Source of the DNA: Acidobacteriaceae bacterium
GTDB taxonomy: Bacteria; Acidobacteriota; Terriglobia; Terriglobales; Acidobacteriaceae
DNA: 64,000 nucleotides
Assembly: GCA_003156805.1 (NCBI GenBank)
Contig: PMHV01000030.1
Span: forward strand, 73,261 to 137,260
Reading direction: 5' to 3'
Made by a program: the position numbers and the translations under genes. The notes below the pieces were generated by a model, which saw nothing but the letters and a program-made list of their open reading frames with translations, was not told the origin of the DNA and did not search any database. Positions 23,667-33,694 of the stretch are shown here, piece by piece. Every line of letters begins with the position of its first letter. Within the stretch, counting starts at the first letter, position 1.

Positions 23667-26600
23667 CTAGAAGTAATACTTAACGGCGAACAGCACCTGC
23701 CGGCTGCCGGTTTTGAAGGCCGGCTTGCCCGTCAGGCTGGTGTTCGTGTTCGTCTGAGAAATGCCGGTGACTGTCGGATGGCAGTTCCCATCACTCCCGA
23801 CGGCTACGTTCAGGAACGCGCACTCGTTACCGGAGCTCCCGACCGCCGTACCACTGATCGGCACTGTGTAGTCGTGTGTAAAGCTGACCGCTTCATCCCC
23901 GGTGCCCGCCAGCCCGAACTGGCCCAGCGGATGGTTCAGCCAGTTGGTAGCCGAAACCCGGAACTGAAGCTTCTGCCGCTCAGTAATCTGGAAGTTCTTG
24001 AACAGCGCCAGATCGCTGTCAAAATAGGCTGGGTTGTGAAGGTAGGGCCATACCAGGGTTCCTTGCTGGCCGTAAGACGGCATCCCGAAGCAGTTCGGAT
24101 TGAAATACTGGCCGGACCCATGTTGGCGCGGGTCGCATATCAGCTGCGGCAAGAGCAGGCCACCACCCGATCCACCATAGGAGTTTGTGCCCAGCCAGCT
24201 GGATTCGTTCACAGTAATAGACCTTAGGCCGTTGGGCAAAAGTATGCTGTTGTTGGGAAGATCCGGCGCGCCCAGGCTTGGGACCGTGAGCCCGGGATAT
24301 CCGGCGTTCATGTTTCCACCCGTGCTCTCCTGGAGGGGCGCGCCGCTCTGATACGTCGTGTAGGTAGACAATTGCCAGCCGTTCGCTCCTGCCTCAAGGA
24401 TGTGATTGCCGTGCACCAGCTTAGGCAACTGCCATACTGCCGCAAGGTTCAGGATCTGCGTGTGGTCGTATTGCAGCGGACCGTAGTTGTTCTTGAGATT
24501 GAAGGGGTCGACCATTGTGCCGTTGCCCGTTCCGTTGTCGGTTTGGCCATCGCGGATGCCCATCACCTTACTGAAGGTGTAATTGGTGAGGAAGGTAATG
24601 TGGCCGGATTGTTTTTGCCACGATACCTGCAGCGCGTTGTAGTTGGCGTAGCTGCCGTGGGTGATCAAGTTGACGTTGGTATAGTTTTTGAGCGGGCGGA
24701 AGTGGTTCTCGGCAAAGCCGTTGCCGTTTGCCGCCTGCTCTTCGAGAGCATACGCTGGAGTCGCAGCGCACAGAGTGGAGTTGTTGTTCGCGTTGCTGTT
24801 AGTACAGCCAGGAGGAGCTGTAGAAACGGCGTAACCTAATACGGGATCAGGGAGGAAGAAAGAACCCGGAGTCCAGTTATTGAGGTCATCGACACCACCG
24901 TTGCCCCCGTTGAGCAACTCGTTCATGCTCTTGTTGCCTACGTAGGAAATCTCGAACACGGAACGCCAGGGAAGAGCCTGAGAGACGGTGATGTTCCAAT
25001 CCATCACGGACGGAGTGCGATTGTCTCCTTCCTGAAATACCGAGATAGTAGCTCCATTGCCCGTCGGGGTGACATACGAACTCAAGGATTGACTCGAGGG
25101 AGGAGTGTAAAAGCCAGCTTGATCGATTTGCCCATATCCCCCCAATCCCGTAGTGGAGTTGTAGGGGTCCGTGGCTGGGGTTTGCGCAGTGAACTGGCCG
25201 GCTGCTGCGCCCGTCGGGCCACCCACGTCGTTGACCGCAAGCTGGTAGCGGAACCAAGCTACGCCGCCGCGCAGCACAGTTTTGCCAGTCCCGAAAATGT
25301 CGTAGGCCAAGCCCACTCGAGGTTCATAGTAGAACAAGGGCGACTTGAGGCCGGAGAGAGGGATGTTGCTATCGATTGAGTGATAGAGCACGCCCGTGTT
25401 GGCGGGTGCCGAAGCCGTGTTGTTGTAGGAGGCAGGATCCCAGACTGCCATTCCATTGGAAGGTCCATACCACTGGCCGACGTGATCGAAGCGCAAACCG
25501 TAGTTCAGAGTAAGCTGGCGATTCGCCTTGAACGAGTCCTGCGCGTAGAGCGACCACTGGTGGAATTCTATGTCGAAGGTTGGGATTATGTTTTGCTGCT
25601 GGTAGTTGCCGTTGACCCCGAGGAGAAAGTCAGCAACCACGTTGCCTGTGTCATTGGCTCCCCAGCCCACATTGTAATTGCCCTGGTTTCCAAGCTGTAA
25701 ACCTGCGCTGGATTGGACGTTCTGGCTGGTGTCCCAATAGAAACCGGCCTTCAGAGTGTGCGATCCGACGACCTTGGTGAAGTTGTCGTAGAGCGACGGG
25801 TCCTTCTTGATGGCGCCAAATCCATTGCCGCCGTTGAACGCTCCATCGAAAGAGAACTCGTCGATGTTGGGGACCGCTCCACCCCAAGGCCCCTCAATAT
25901 TAGGAATTTGGCTGGTCGTAGTGTTGTAGAAGCCGGTAGTGTTGAACCCGAGTGTGCTTCGACTGGCCGCCGAGGCACTAGCAAGGTTGCTGGGATTAAT
26001 GTAGCGGGCATAGGTGAAAACGACTTCATTGGTAGTGGTAGGACTGAAGACGTGGGTGAAGTTCGACATGAAGTCTTGCGAAGTCGTGGGCGCGGTTACG
26101 TTCGAGGGATAAGGCAGAGTCCACGGCGGAGTCCACCACACGCCAATGGGGTGCACGTCGGTCTCGATCTGGCGGGTGTAGGAGACGGACAGCTTGGAAT
26201 TGTCGCTGATCGCATAATCGACTTTGCCCGTAGCTTCCCAACGGTTTTGCGGCTCGGTGGGAGTGTATTGGAAATTGTTGTAGCCGTTGGAGGCGCTGGG
26301 CAAAATGTTGGAGTTGGGATAATACTGCAGGATGCCATGCTTGCCGTCGGGAGTGCCGCCGGTGATATTCGGGTCGAACTGAGCAGGGAGGATCGATTTC
26401 GAATTGGCACATGTTGAACATGCCGGCAGAGCATAGGGAATCATGTAGGCATATCCATAGTTCGGGTTCGCTTGCAACGTGCTCAGAAGCGGCGTATTCA
26501 CCCCGCCCACGACACCCGGCTGGCCGTTGATCGTAGTTTCGCTGAAGTCACCCGCTTTTTGTTCCACCGTCGGCACGTTGTAGTCGATGGGAGTGATCGC

Positions 26601-27641
26601 GGGACTCTGGCTCATGTACTCATAGCCGGCCCAGAAGAAGAGCTTCTTGCGGTTCTTGTTGAAATTTGTAAAAGGCAAAAGGATGGGGCCGCCGATGTTG
26701 CCGCCCGGATAGTAAAAGTGCGCGGGGGGTTCGAGCGAATTGGCGAATTGGTTGGCCAGCGTGGGGAAACTGGCGATGTCGCTCAAGTACTGGGTCTTGG
26801 TGTAGGCGTCCCATGAGTTGAATACGCTGTTGCGGGCGTAGAAGTAGGCCTCTCCGTGGAACTGACTGCCGCCACTCTTACTGAACGCCTCGAAGATCAC
26901 GGGGCCTTTGGCGTATTCCGCGCTGTAGGACGACATCAGCACTTTGACTTCGGAAACCATGTCTTGGTTGATGTTGGCGATCTGGGTTCCAGCATTGCCA
27001 GGATCCACCAGGTTGGCGCCGTCGAGCATGTAGGCCATAGCACCATTGGGCTGCGTACCATTGGCCGAGTAGGCGCCGACGGGACCGTTGTTAGAGCCGA
27101 CCGTGGTGGGGTTAAAGCTCGATCCCTGAGTGCCTGAGTTGTTGAGGGCCATGCCGGGCATAAGCTTGAGCAATTCGCCCGCGTCGCGGCCCACGATCGG
27201 GATGTCTTCCACCAATCCCGTGTTCAGCGTGGTGCTAACTTCGGCGGTGTCGACCGGAACCACAGCATCGGCTCCCGCCGTGATCTCTACCGTCTCATTC
27301 ACCTGCCCCACCTGGAGTTTGATATTGGGCATGGTGCGGTTGTCGCCTTCGGAGAAGGCAATGTGGCCTTCCTCCCAAACCTTGAATCCGGGCGCGGTAA
27401 CAATGACCGTGTAGCTGCCGGGCTGAACGGCGGTAATCGAGAAGTATCCCGAATCGCTGGACACGGTCGAGCGCGTGTCGCCCGACGCCTCGTTCTTCAT
27501 GGTCACCTTGGCATTGGGAACAGCGGCCCCCGACGCATCGAAAGTCGAGCCAGTTAGAGTTCCGGTCAACTGCTGGCCCAAGCAAAACGAAGCCAGCAGA
27601 ATGAAAATGGCCAAAACCACCAAGTTGAATTTCGAAGTCAT
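23667..27641 (-). CDS. Oar-like TonB-dependent receptor with carboxypeptidase-regulatory N-terminal domain
   Basis: 1,324 residues. Signal peptide LVVLAIFILLASFCLGQQ. Residues about 25-110 are a CarboxypepD_reg domain (GTLTGSTFDASGAAVPNAKV, PGSYTVIVTAPGFKV). A plug region follows (VEDIPIVGRDAGELLKLMPG), then a long outer-membrane beta-barrel ending in the aromatic KYYF. Barrel landmarks include LNYGLRFDHVGQWYGPSNGM and GKTVLRGGVAWFRYQ. These receptors import large substrates such as oligosaccharides or peptides with TonB/ExbB/ExbD energy; the ligand is unknown. A likely promoter lies 165-194 bases upstream, and a strong terminator lies after the stop. A second receptor of the same family is at 61674. 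Confidence 0.92.
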   Translation of the reverse strand: MTSKFNLVVLAIFILLASFCLGQQLTGTLTGSTFDASGAAVPNAKVTMKNEASGDTRSTVSSDSGYFSITAVQPGSYTVIVTAPGFKVWEEGHIAFSEGDNRTMPNIKLQVGQVNETVEITAGADAVVPVDTAEVSTTLNTGLVEDIPIVGRDAGELLKLMPGMALNNSGTQGSSFNPTTVGSNNGPVGAYSANGTQPNGAMAYMLDGANLVDPGNAGTQIANINQDMVSEVKVLMSSYSAEYAKGPVIFEAFSKSGGSQFHGEAYFYARNSVFNSWDAYTKTQYLSDIASFPTLANQFANSLEPPAHFYYPGGNIGGPILLPFTNFNKNRKKLFFWAGYEYMSQSPAITPIDYNVPTVEQKAGDFSETTINGQPGVVGGVNTPLLSTLQANPNYGYAYMIPYALPACSTCANSKSILPAQFDPNITGGTPDGKHGILQYYPNSNILPSASNGYNNFQYTPTEPQNRWEATGKVDYAISDNSKLSVSYTRQIETDVHPIGVWWTPPWTLPYPSNVTAPTTSQDFMSNFTHVFSPTTTNEVVFTYARYINPSNLASASAASRSTLGFNTTGFYNTTTSQIPNIEGPWGGAVPNIDEFSFDGAFNGGNGFGAIKKDPSLYDNFTKVVGSHTLKAGFYWDTSQNVQSSAGLQLGNQGNYNVGWGANDTGNVVADFLLGVNGNYQQQNIIPTFDIEFHQWSLYAQDSFKANRQLTLNYGLRFDHVGQWYGPSNGMAVWDPASYNNTASAPANTGVLYHSIDSNIPLSGLKSPLFYYEPRVGLAYDIFGTGKTVLRGGVAWFRYQLAVNDVGGPTGAAAGQFTAQTPATDPYNSTTGLGGYGQIDQAGFYTPPSSQSLSSYVTPTGNGATISVFQEGDNRTPSVMDWNITVSQALPWRSVFEISYVGNKSMNELLNGGNGGVDDLNNWTPGSFFLPDPVLGYAVSTAPPGCTNSNANNNSTLCAATPAYALEEQAANGNGFAENHFRPLKNYTNVNLITHGSYANYNALQVSWQKQSGHITFLTNYTFSKVMGIRDGQTDNGTGNGTMVDPFNLKNNYGPLQYDHTQILNLAAVWQLPKLVHGNHILEAGANGWQLSTYTTYQSGAPLQESTGGNMNAGYPGLTVPSLGAPDLPNNSILLPNGLRSITVNESSWLGTNSYGGSGGGLLLPQLICDPRQHGSGQYFNPNCFGMPSYGQQGTLVWPYLHNPAYFDSDLALFKNFQITERQKLQFRVSATNWLNHPLGQFGLAGTGDEAVSFTHDYTVPISGTAVGSSGNECAFLNVAVGSDGNCHPTVTGISQTNTNTSLTGKPAFKTGSRQVLFAVKYYF

Positions 27642-27805
27642 TTGGTCCGCCTCCAGACGTTAAACGTAACCGCGGGTTCTCAAGCCAGCCGCGGCAAACA
27701 ACCCACACCCTGCGGTCGCGTGACCGAAACACAAAAAACTCTGAGCAATGCAAACGACGAGTCGATGAGACCCTAACTGAAAAGCACTATTTCATGTCCG
27801 GGGTT

Positions 27806-27835
27806 CTTTTACCTTTGCTCAACGGCGACTGTCAA
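27806..27835 (-). promoter_or_regulatory. Probable sigma-70 promoter of the TonB receptor gene
   Basis: Reading the minus strand, TTGACA (27835-27830) is followed after 18 bases by TAAAAG (27811-27806). The -35 is perfect, the -10 is fair. Transcription would begin near 27800, leaving a leader of about 160 bases before the ATG at 27641. Confidence 0.5.
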
Positions 27836-27960
27836 GCAAAAAATCGTTTTTTTGGGAGAATGCATCGTTTACCCTCCGCTGGAGACCGCCAGAGAGGTTG
27901 CCCACATTGGTTCTGTTTGCCGATCGCCGAGCCCGGTATGCAAACTTATTCACAATTCCT

Positions 27961-27986
27961 GCCTAGTCCTCAGGCCTAGTCCTCAG
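27961..27986. repeat. 13-bp exact tandem duplication in the divergent spacer
   Basis: GCCTAGTCCTCAG occurs twice with no gap at 27961-27973 and 27974-27986, in the 579-base region between the TonB receptor and the VWFA gene. The rest of that region (27642-28220) carries the receptor promoter and a second small repeat but no gene I can support. Confidence 0.8.
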
Positions 27987-28186
27987 GAGGACAGGTTTCA
28001 AAAGCGGACAGAAAGAGAATTCAGGATTGCCGTGGTACTAAGGCTGAGAAATTGCATTAGCACCTGCCTGCCGGGCCCAAATGGCTGTACAATGCCTGCA
28101 GTTTTCTGAAGCCGCCGGTGTGTTTCAATTCATTGCAGGTGGCCTAGCGTACACGAACGCGGTCCGCGAACACTGGGTTCAAAATC

Positions 28187-28208
28187 CTCGATGACGTCTC
28201 GATGACGT
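28187..28208. repeat. 11-bp exact tandem duplication just before the VWFA start
   Basis: CTCGATGACGT is repeated head to tail at 28187-28197 and 28198-28208, ending where the ribosome site GAGGTGA of the gene at 28221 begins. Slippage here would move sequence directly next to the ribosome site. Confidence 0.75.
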
Positions 28209-28220
28209 GAGGTGAAGCAA

Positions 28221-30437
28221 ATGTTTGCACGCCTTCGCTTGGTCGGATTTCTAAGCACTCTGTTTATTTGCCGGATGCTGACAGGTCAGACGCCGGATGC
28301 AAATGAGCGCCCCCTCATCCACGCCACCTCAAGAGAAGTGCTCCTCGATCTGGTAGTCCGCGATAAGCATCATCACGCGATCCCCGATCTGCGAGCGGAA
28401 GAAGTGGAGGTATACGAGGATGGGGTTCGGCAAAACGTCCTGGAGTTTCGCAACGTGCAAGGCGCCGAACAATTGCAAACCGAGCGCAGCATGGCGCAAA
28501 AGGAAGCTTCGCCGACCATGAGCAGTGCGGGCAAGGCGCAGACCCTGAACTCGCTGCGGGAGATAAATTTTGTCTCGGTGGTGTTCGGCGAAATCGCCCC
28601 GTTGAACATGGAGTTCGCACGCGAGTCCGTACTCGAATTCCTAAAGAACGACAATCTGCCGAACACTTATGTAACCGTCTACAAGCTGAATCGGAGTCTG
28701 CAGATCGTTCAGGCTTACACCAGCGATAAAGACTCGCTGGTGAGGGCGGTGAATGCAGCCGCCAAAGGACTTTATAGCAACGACGGCCTGGGCCTGACGG
28801 CGGCGGTTGGCGGCGGCGCAAACGCCGCGATACAAGCGACGGTGGCGAATATCCTGGCCTCGCCGAATACCGGCCCGGCCACGACTGCAGCCGCTCAAAA
28901 CATCGCTCTGAATCCATTGCCCGGCATAGTTACGGATCCTCTTTGGTCAAAGAACGCCGCGGCGCAGGACGCTTCGCTGACTCTAGGGAATGCGCTTATG
29001 ACCCAAATCCACCTGGCGACCGGGCTGCGATTCGCAGAAAGTCTTTCGAACGGAATGGACGCGATGGACTCCCTGCGCGAGTTAGTTCGCAGCCAGGAGA
29101 ACCTGCCGGGCCGAAAGGTGATCCTCTATTTGGCCGATGGACTGGCATTCCCGGTGAACCGTCGGGATGCCGTGGATAACGTGATCAGCCATGCCAACCG
29201 TGTGGGTGTGTCCTTTTACACGATCGACACGCGCGGTCTGACCGCGGAAGACCCGATGCTGAAATCCCTCTCGATGTTGGAGCGCGCCGGCGCCGAGAGT
29301 TCAGCTCAGGCCGCGGACCCGGCATCAGGACACCTCCAGGATGACGACGTCGCGCTCACGGCAGTATCGAGTACTACGGAAAACATGCGGGAACTGGCGG
29401 AATCGACGGGAGGCTTTGCGGTCACCAGCACCAATGAGATCGCCGCACCCATGCAACGCATGATGGAGGATATCCGCACACACTACGAACTGGCTTATAC
29501 GCCGACCTCGACCAACTACGACGGACATTTCCGCAAGATCGAGGTCAGGGTCAGCCGGCCCAAGGTCACGGTCCAGACCCGCAAGGGTTATTTCGCCTTG
29601 CCCGAACTCAACGGAGAGCCTTTGCAACCGTATGAATTGGTCGCGCTGAACGCGATCAATGCTCGTCCGGTTCCGGTGGAATTTCCTTTCCGATTCGCGC
29701 TTATGAAGTTCCGGCCCGCACGGGAAGCGGTTGAATATGAGGTCGCGTTTGAAGTTCCGGTGACAGGACTTAAGGCAGTGGCAAATCCGAAGACGGGGAA
29801 AATCCGGGTTCAGACCTCGCTCGTCGCGCTCATTCACGACGCCAGCGGAGAGATTGTGGGCAAAGTAAGCCGTGACCTGTCCCGCGAGCTATCCAGTGCG
29901 GATGTGGGGCAATCTGGCAATGACCGCATTCTCTACGCCGAGCCGGTGGAATTGCCGAAGGGCCATTACGTGGTGGATACAGCGGTCACCGATGAGCAAG
30001 CGGGAAAGACGACGGTGAAGCGCGTCGCGGTTTTCGTCGATCCGGGGAAGAATCTGGGCATGAGTTCGCTGCAAGTGGTGCGACAGCTCCAGCCGCTGGC
30101 GGGACCGCGCAATCCCATGGATCCACTTGAAGTCGAGAATGAGCGCATCATCCCGACGCTGGAAAGTTCTATCAGTTCGAGCAAACCGGTGGATCTTTAT
30201 TTTGTCGTGTATCCAGCCCAGGCTGGAACTGGCGAAGATCTGAAAGCCACTTTACAGATGTTCCGGGAGGGCAAGGAAGTGGCGCGCAAGCCTCTGAACA
30301 TGTCGAAGCCGGATGCGGACGGGTCCATACCAATGCTGGTGCGCCTTTCTCCGGATCCTGGACAATGTGATGTTGTGATCACCGCCCAGCAGGGCGCTTT
30401 AGTGGCGCAATCGAGCCTCTCCGTAAAGGTCGAGTAA
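28221..30437 (+). CDS. Secreted VWFA-related protein (acidobacterial type), 738 residues
   Basis: ATG 28221 has GAGGTGA seven bases upstream; GTG 28212 is also open. Signal peptide MFARLRLVGFLSTLFICRML. The N-terminal hallmark TSREVLLDLVVRDKHHHAIP-DLRAEEVEVYEDG is followed by a von Willebrand A-type fold with RSQENLPGRKVILYLADGLA, NVISHANRVGVSFYTIDTRG and MRELAESTGGFAVTSTNEIA. The usual metal site (DxSxS) is replaced: the first strand reads VVFGEIAPLN, without the first aspartate. The C-terminal half (about 470-738) is beta-rich with no recognised catalytic motif. Cell-envelope function unknown. It converges with the next VWFA gene, with 11 bases between stops. Confidence 0.85.
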   Translation: MFARLRLVGFLSTLFICRMLTGQTPDANERPLIHATSREVLLDLVVRDKHHHAIPDLRAEEVEVYEDGVRQNVLEFRNVQGAEQLQTERSMAQKEASPTMSSAGKAQTLNSLREINFVSVVFGEIAPLNMEFARESVLEFLKNDNLPNTYVTVYKLNRSLQIVQAYTSDKDSLVRAVNAAAKGLYSNDGLGLTAAVGGGANAAIQATVANILASPNTGPATTAAAQNIALNPLPGIVTDPLWSKNAAAQDASLTLGNALMTQIHLATGLRFAESLSNGMDAMDSLRELVRSQENLPGRKVILYLADGLAFPVNRRDAVDNVISHANRVGVSFYTIDTRGLTAEDPMLKSLSMLERAGAESSAQAADPASGHLQDDDVALTAVSSTTENMRELAESTGGFAVTSTNEIAAPMQRMMEDIRTHYELAYTPTSTNYDGHFRKIEVRVSRPKVTVQTRKGYFALPELNGEPLQPYELVALNAINARPVPVEFPFRFALMKFRPAREAVEYEVAFEVPVTGLKAVANPKTGKIRVQTSLVALIHDASGEIVGKVSRDLSRELSSADVGQSGNDRILYAEPVELPKGHYVVDTAVTDEQAGKTTVKRVAVFVDPGKNLGMSSLQVVRQLQPLAGPRNPMDPLEVENERIIPTLESSISSSKPVDLYFVVYPAQAGTGEDLKATLQMFREGKEVARKPLNMSKPDADGSIPMLVRLSPDPGQCDVVITAQQGALVAQSSLSVKVE

Positions 30438-30448
30438 AGCGCCTGGAC

Positions 30449-33400
30449 TCATTGCAGAGGCTGGCCGCCATACAGAATCTTCACTTTTGATCCGTAGCGT
30501 TTGTAGTTCCTGAACTCGATCTCGTTCAAGACCGCTTCCCGCTTGCCTTGCCTGAGACTGACGGTGCCGCGGACCGGCATCAAGTAGTCGTGCGTGCCGA
30601 TGGCGATGTAGTCGTAGTCGACGGTGATCCCCGCGGAGTGGATGGAGAAATCATGCGGCAGTTCGTCGGCCTCCAGGGTTATGCGGCGAACGTTGCGTGT
30701 CGCGCTGTCGATGTAGAGAAGACCGTGGAATCCGGGATACAGTTTCCAGTTGTCATCGCCGGCAAGGCCCCAACTGGAGTTCTCGCGGGCTACGCGATAG
30801 GCCAGTACCTGTACCGTCTCGCTGCCGATGGCGTCGGTTTCCTTCCATTGGAAGTCTGCCTTCGACGATAGTTGAAATACCGCGCTCAGCACGCCGCCGA
30901 ATTCTCCCCACGAAAGCGCCCCGTTCTTACCTCCGAAGTCTTCATGTTTGGTGGCGCTGGGCTTGCCATTCACTGCCAAAGTTTGCCTGGTCTCGGAGTT
31001 GTCGACGAAACGCAGGAGCTCGGCGATCGAATCCTTATGTCTCCATCGTCCATTTCCCGAGGGATCGATGGACCGATCGGTCATTTCGACGCACATGAAA
31101 TTCGGCAAAGTATCCGAATACTTGATGGCGCGTTTCCGGGCATCGGCGATGATGGCCTGAAGCTCGTCCTGTGAGGGGGCGGAAACAGCATCCGGCGGCA
31201 GGGAGGTGACGATGAGGGGATGGCCTTGGCGGGATGCGATACCCGGCGTATCGATATTGGCATCCGAGACAGGTTCGCCTTCAGTGGCGTGGGCGCCGGC
31301 ATTTTTCGTTCCGGCGGCCGCGCTGGCGAGTTCGGGACCATCCACGCGGAACGAGAGGCCGTGTTCCGAGCTTCTTCCACCTTGGGTCAGGGTCGCCGTG
31401 ACTTCATAGCTGCCGGCGGGGAGAGCACTCGCGGGGATAGACGCCAGATAGGGGACGATTCCCTGGCCGCTGCCTTTGTGCAGCGGCAATGGAGCGCGCC
31501 CGACCGGCTCGCCGTTTCGCAGCACTTCCAGTTCAAGGGTCGGCGGCTCCGAAACTGAAGCGTCCGGATGTACCACAAAGAACAGAGACGCAGCTTTTGC
31601 GTCTGGCGACAGATGGCCGGAAAGGTTGGGCACAACTCTGCCGGTTTCGTAGCGCATGGGTTCCAACGGGTCGGCCTCGACGTTAAGCGGATCGGTTCGC
31701 CGGACCAGAACCAAGTCGCTGAGGGATGGACCGGCGGGCGGGTTCGCGATTTCGAAGTCCGTACGCTGAGCGCCGGTTTTTCCGCTGTTGCGGTCCTGCA
31801 CCACAACCTCCACAACGTACTCGCCCGGAGCCGCGACAAAATGGCGCTGCAACGTGACCACTTCCGCGCGCGCCTTCTCCAGGGATTCCAGAGCTCCATG
31901 CCGTGGGATGTCTTCTCCAAAATGCTCGATGACTGTGCCGGCTTTGTTCTTGATCTGGGCCACGACCGATAAATGTAGGTAAAACAAATCGGCGTTGGGG
32001 TCCTGCCGGATTTCCAGTTCAGCGAGTGGTACTTCGACTACCAAGCTGTTGGCGTTCCCGTCCGGGAGGTCGCCGAGCCGGAGAACGCCGGAGTTGAACT
32101 TCAGATCTGCAGGCAATTGGGTTTCGCCCAGAATTTTCATCAGGGGTGCTTCAAAGGGCCGCATCATCCCGGAGCTGGTGCCCGAAGGCAGGGCAAAATA
32201 ACCCGCCCTTGACCGCACCAGGAGACCCTTACGTATCGGCTGGATGGCCACCGAGCGAAACGTTCCATCGTATTCCTGGATCGGAGGCACATAGGAAGCC
32301 TCGTAGTACGTGGTCAGGTCTTCAAGAAGTCGTTCCAGAGGCTTCTTCAGATTGTCGGATGACAGAATATACGCGCCTCCAGTGCTTTCTGCCAGTTCTG
32401 TTAGCGGCTCGTTAGACCCGTTCAAGCCCTGGTTCTCAAATCGGCTGTATTGTTCGCCGATTTCCGTGATCATGCCCGGCCCGTAGGCCCCGTGAGGAGC
32501 AGCGGGCCCGGTCGGCGCAGGATTTAGGTTGTTGGAACTCATCGTGTTGCCGATAGCGACGGTTGAGATGAGCCCCTCCCTGGCCTTGGCATCAAGCGCG
32601 TTCGCGTCCACGGCATAAATGCTCACTCCGGAGCGATTCGCCGCTCCGATGATGGATCGCAGCATATCTCTGGCGTTTGAATCGAGCTCCGGCCCCTGTT
32701 CGAAAAAGATCACGACTTTCCGGCCAGTGATCTCGCGTTCGGTTCGCGCCAGGGCCAGCAAACCCGCAAGCGAAGGCAAGGAGTGCTGGTCTTGCACAAT
32801 CCGCTGCGATTCTTGCAGCGCTGCCAACATCACGCGGGCAGCGTCGCGCTCCTCTGCGCTCACCATGGTTCCGGAAGGATCCTTTCCGGTCTGCGCCACC
32901 GCTATGAGGTTCTTCTCGGGCACTGCGGCATCATCCGGCTGGGGTGCGGCACCCTTTCCAGTAGCAATCTCAACGGCAGTGGCAGAGTTGATGGCCTTGC
33001 CCAGCGCGACGCGGTCGGAAGTGAATCCTTGAAACAGCCGGAGCCGTCCTTCAACGTTGAGCACTGAGAATGAAAATCCATCCGCGGGGACCAGCTTGAG
33101 GATCTTCGCCGCGATGTCGTGTGCGTTTTTCGCCGCTGACGGTTCCAGCCGATCGAAGACTAGAGTGATCAGGTGCCGTGAGCTCGTGGCTCCGGTCACC
33201 AGGCGAAGATCGGAAAGCTTCACCGTCGAACTGTTATCGGTGACCGCGATGTCATCCGGCTTGAGATCGAGAACAGGTTTGTGTTTCTTGTCGCGCACCA
33301 CCAGGTCGAGTGTGACTTCATCCACCGTGGTAACAATCGTGGGCGCCACAGCGGCTGGCGCGGTGGTTTGGGCAGCGTTTTGGCCGGCTATGGTTTGACC

Positions 33401-33505
33401 ATGTGTGCCGGGAACAAAGAGAGCGATAGCCAGCAAAGCAAGGAGCGTTCTGATCGTTTTCACTAGTTGCCCCGGTTGGATCGTACTGACGCCACACTTG
33501 ACCAT
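30449..33505 (-). CDS. Secreted VWFA-related protein with an extra C-terminal domain
   Basis: 1,018 residues from ATG 33505; the frame is open to 33586 but the extra prefix is unlike a signal peptide. The signal helix is TIRTLLALLAIALFVPG. The VWFA-related core begins at VDEVTLDLVVRDKKHKPVLD and includes LVFDRLEPSA (degenerate DxSxS), TEREITGRKVVIFFEQGPEL, AANRSGVSIYAVDANALD and LTELAESTGGAYILSSDNL. Residues from about 800 form a separate domain (ALPDN-rich start, then GFHGLLYIDSATRNVRRITL and DYDYIAIGTHDYLMPVRGTV) seen attached to or beside such proteins. That tail reads like an outer-membrane lipoprotein-carrier-like beta sheet, but this is a guess. Confidence 0.82.
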   Translation of the reverse strand: MVKCGVSTIQPGQLVKTIRTLLALLAIALFVPGTHGQTIAGQNAAQTTAPAAVAPTIVTTVDEVTLDLVVRDKKHKPVLDLKPDDIAVTDNSSTVKLSDLRLVTGATSSRHLITLVFDRLEPSAAKNAHDIAAKILKLVPADGFSFSVLNVEGRLRLFQGFTSDRVALGKAINSATAVEIATGKGAAPQPDDAAVPEKNLIAVAQTGKDPSGTMVSAEERDAARVMLAALQESQRIVQDQHSLPSLAGLLALARTEREITGRKVVIFFEQGPELDSNARDMLRSIIGAANRSGVSIYAVDANALDAKAREGLISTVAIGNTMSSNNLNPAPTGPAAPHGAYGPGMITEIGEQYSRFENQGLNGSNEPLTELAESTGGAYILSSDNLKKPLERLLEDLTTYYEASYVPPIQEYDGTFRSVAIQPIRKGLLVRSRAGYFALPSGTSSGMMRPFEAPLMKILGETQLPADLKFNSGVLRLGDLPDGNANSLVVEVPLAELEIRQDPNADLFYLHLSVVAQIKNKAGTVIEHFGEDIPRHGALESLEKARAEVVTLQRHFVAAPGEYVVEVVVQDRNSGKTGAQRTDFEIANPPAGPSLSDLVLVRRTDPLNVEADPLEPMRYETGRVVPNLSGHLSPDAKAASLFFVVHPDASVSEPPTLELEVLRNGEPVGRAPLPLHKGSGQGIVPYLASIPASALPAGSYEVTATLTQGGRSSEHGLSFRVDGPELASAAAGTKNAGAHATEGEPVSDANIDTPGIASRQGHPLIVTSLPPDAVSAPSQDELQAIIADARKRAIKYSDTLPNFMCVEMTDRSIDPSGNGRWRHKDSIAELLRFVDNSETRQTLAVNGKPSATKHEDFGGKNGALSWGEFGGVLSAVFQLSSKADFQWKETDAIGSETVQVLAYRVARENSSWGLAGDDNWKLYPGFHGLLYIDSATRNVRRITLEADELPHDFSIHSAGITVDYDYIAIGTHDYLMPVRGTVSLRQGKREAVLNEIEFRNYKRYGSKVKILYGGQPLQ

Positions 33506-33694
33506 AAGGAACGCTCCCCACTCGATACAATTCCGGTTCGCGCTGGACTCTCTTAAGTTGGAAGCAACATGGGTTGGAAGCGACATTCAGCCCACAATAA
33601 TCGATATTGCAGACCGCGTCCGCGCCCCATCATACCCCCGTTGGCGCTGCCGAACAAGGCGCGTCCCGGGTGAGAAATGGCGAACTAAAGCGTT

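Noticed and set aside
28160-28200. tRNA T-arm-like sequence GGGTTCAAAATCCTC
   Set aside because: No acceptor stem, D-arm or anticodon arm can be placed around it.
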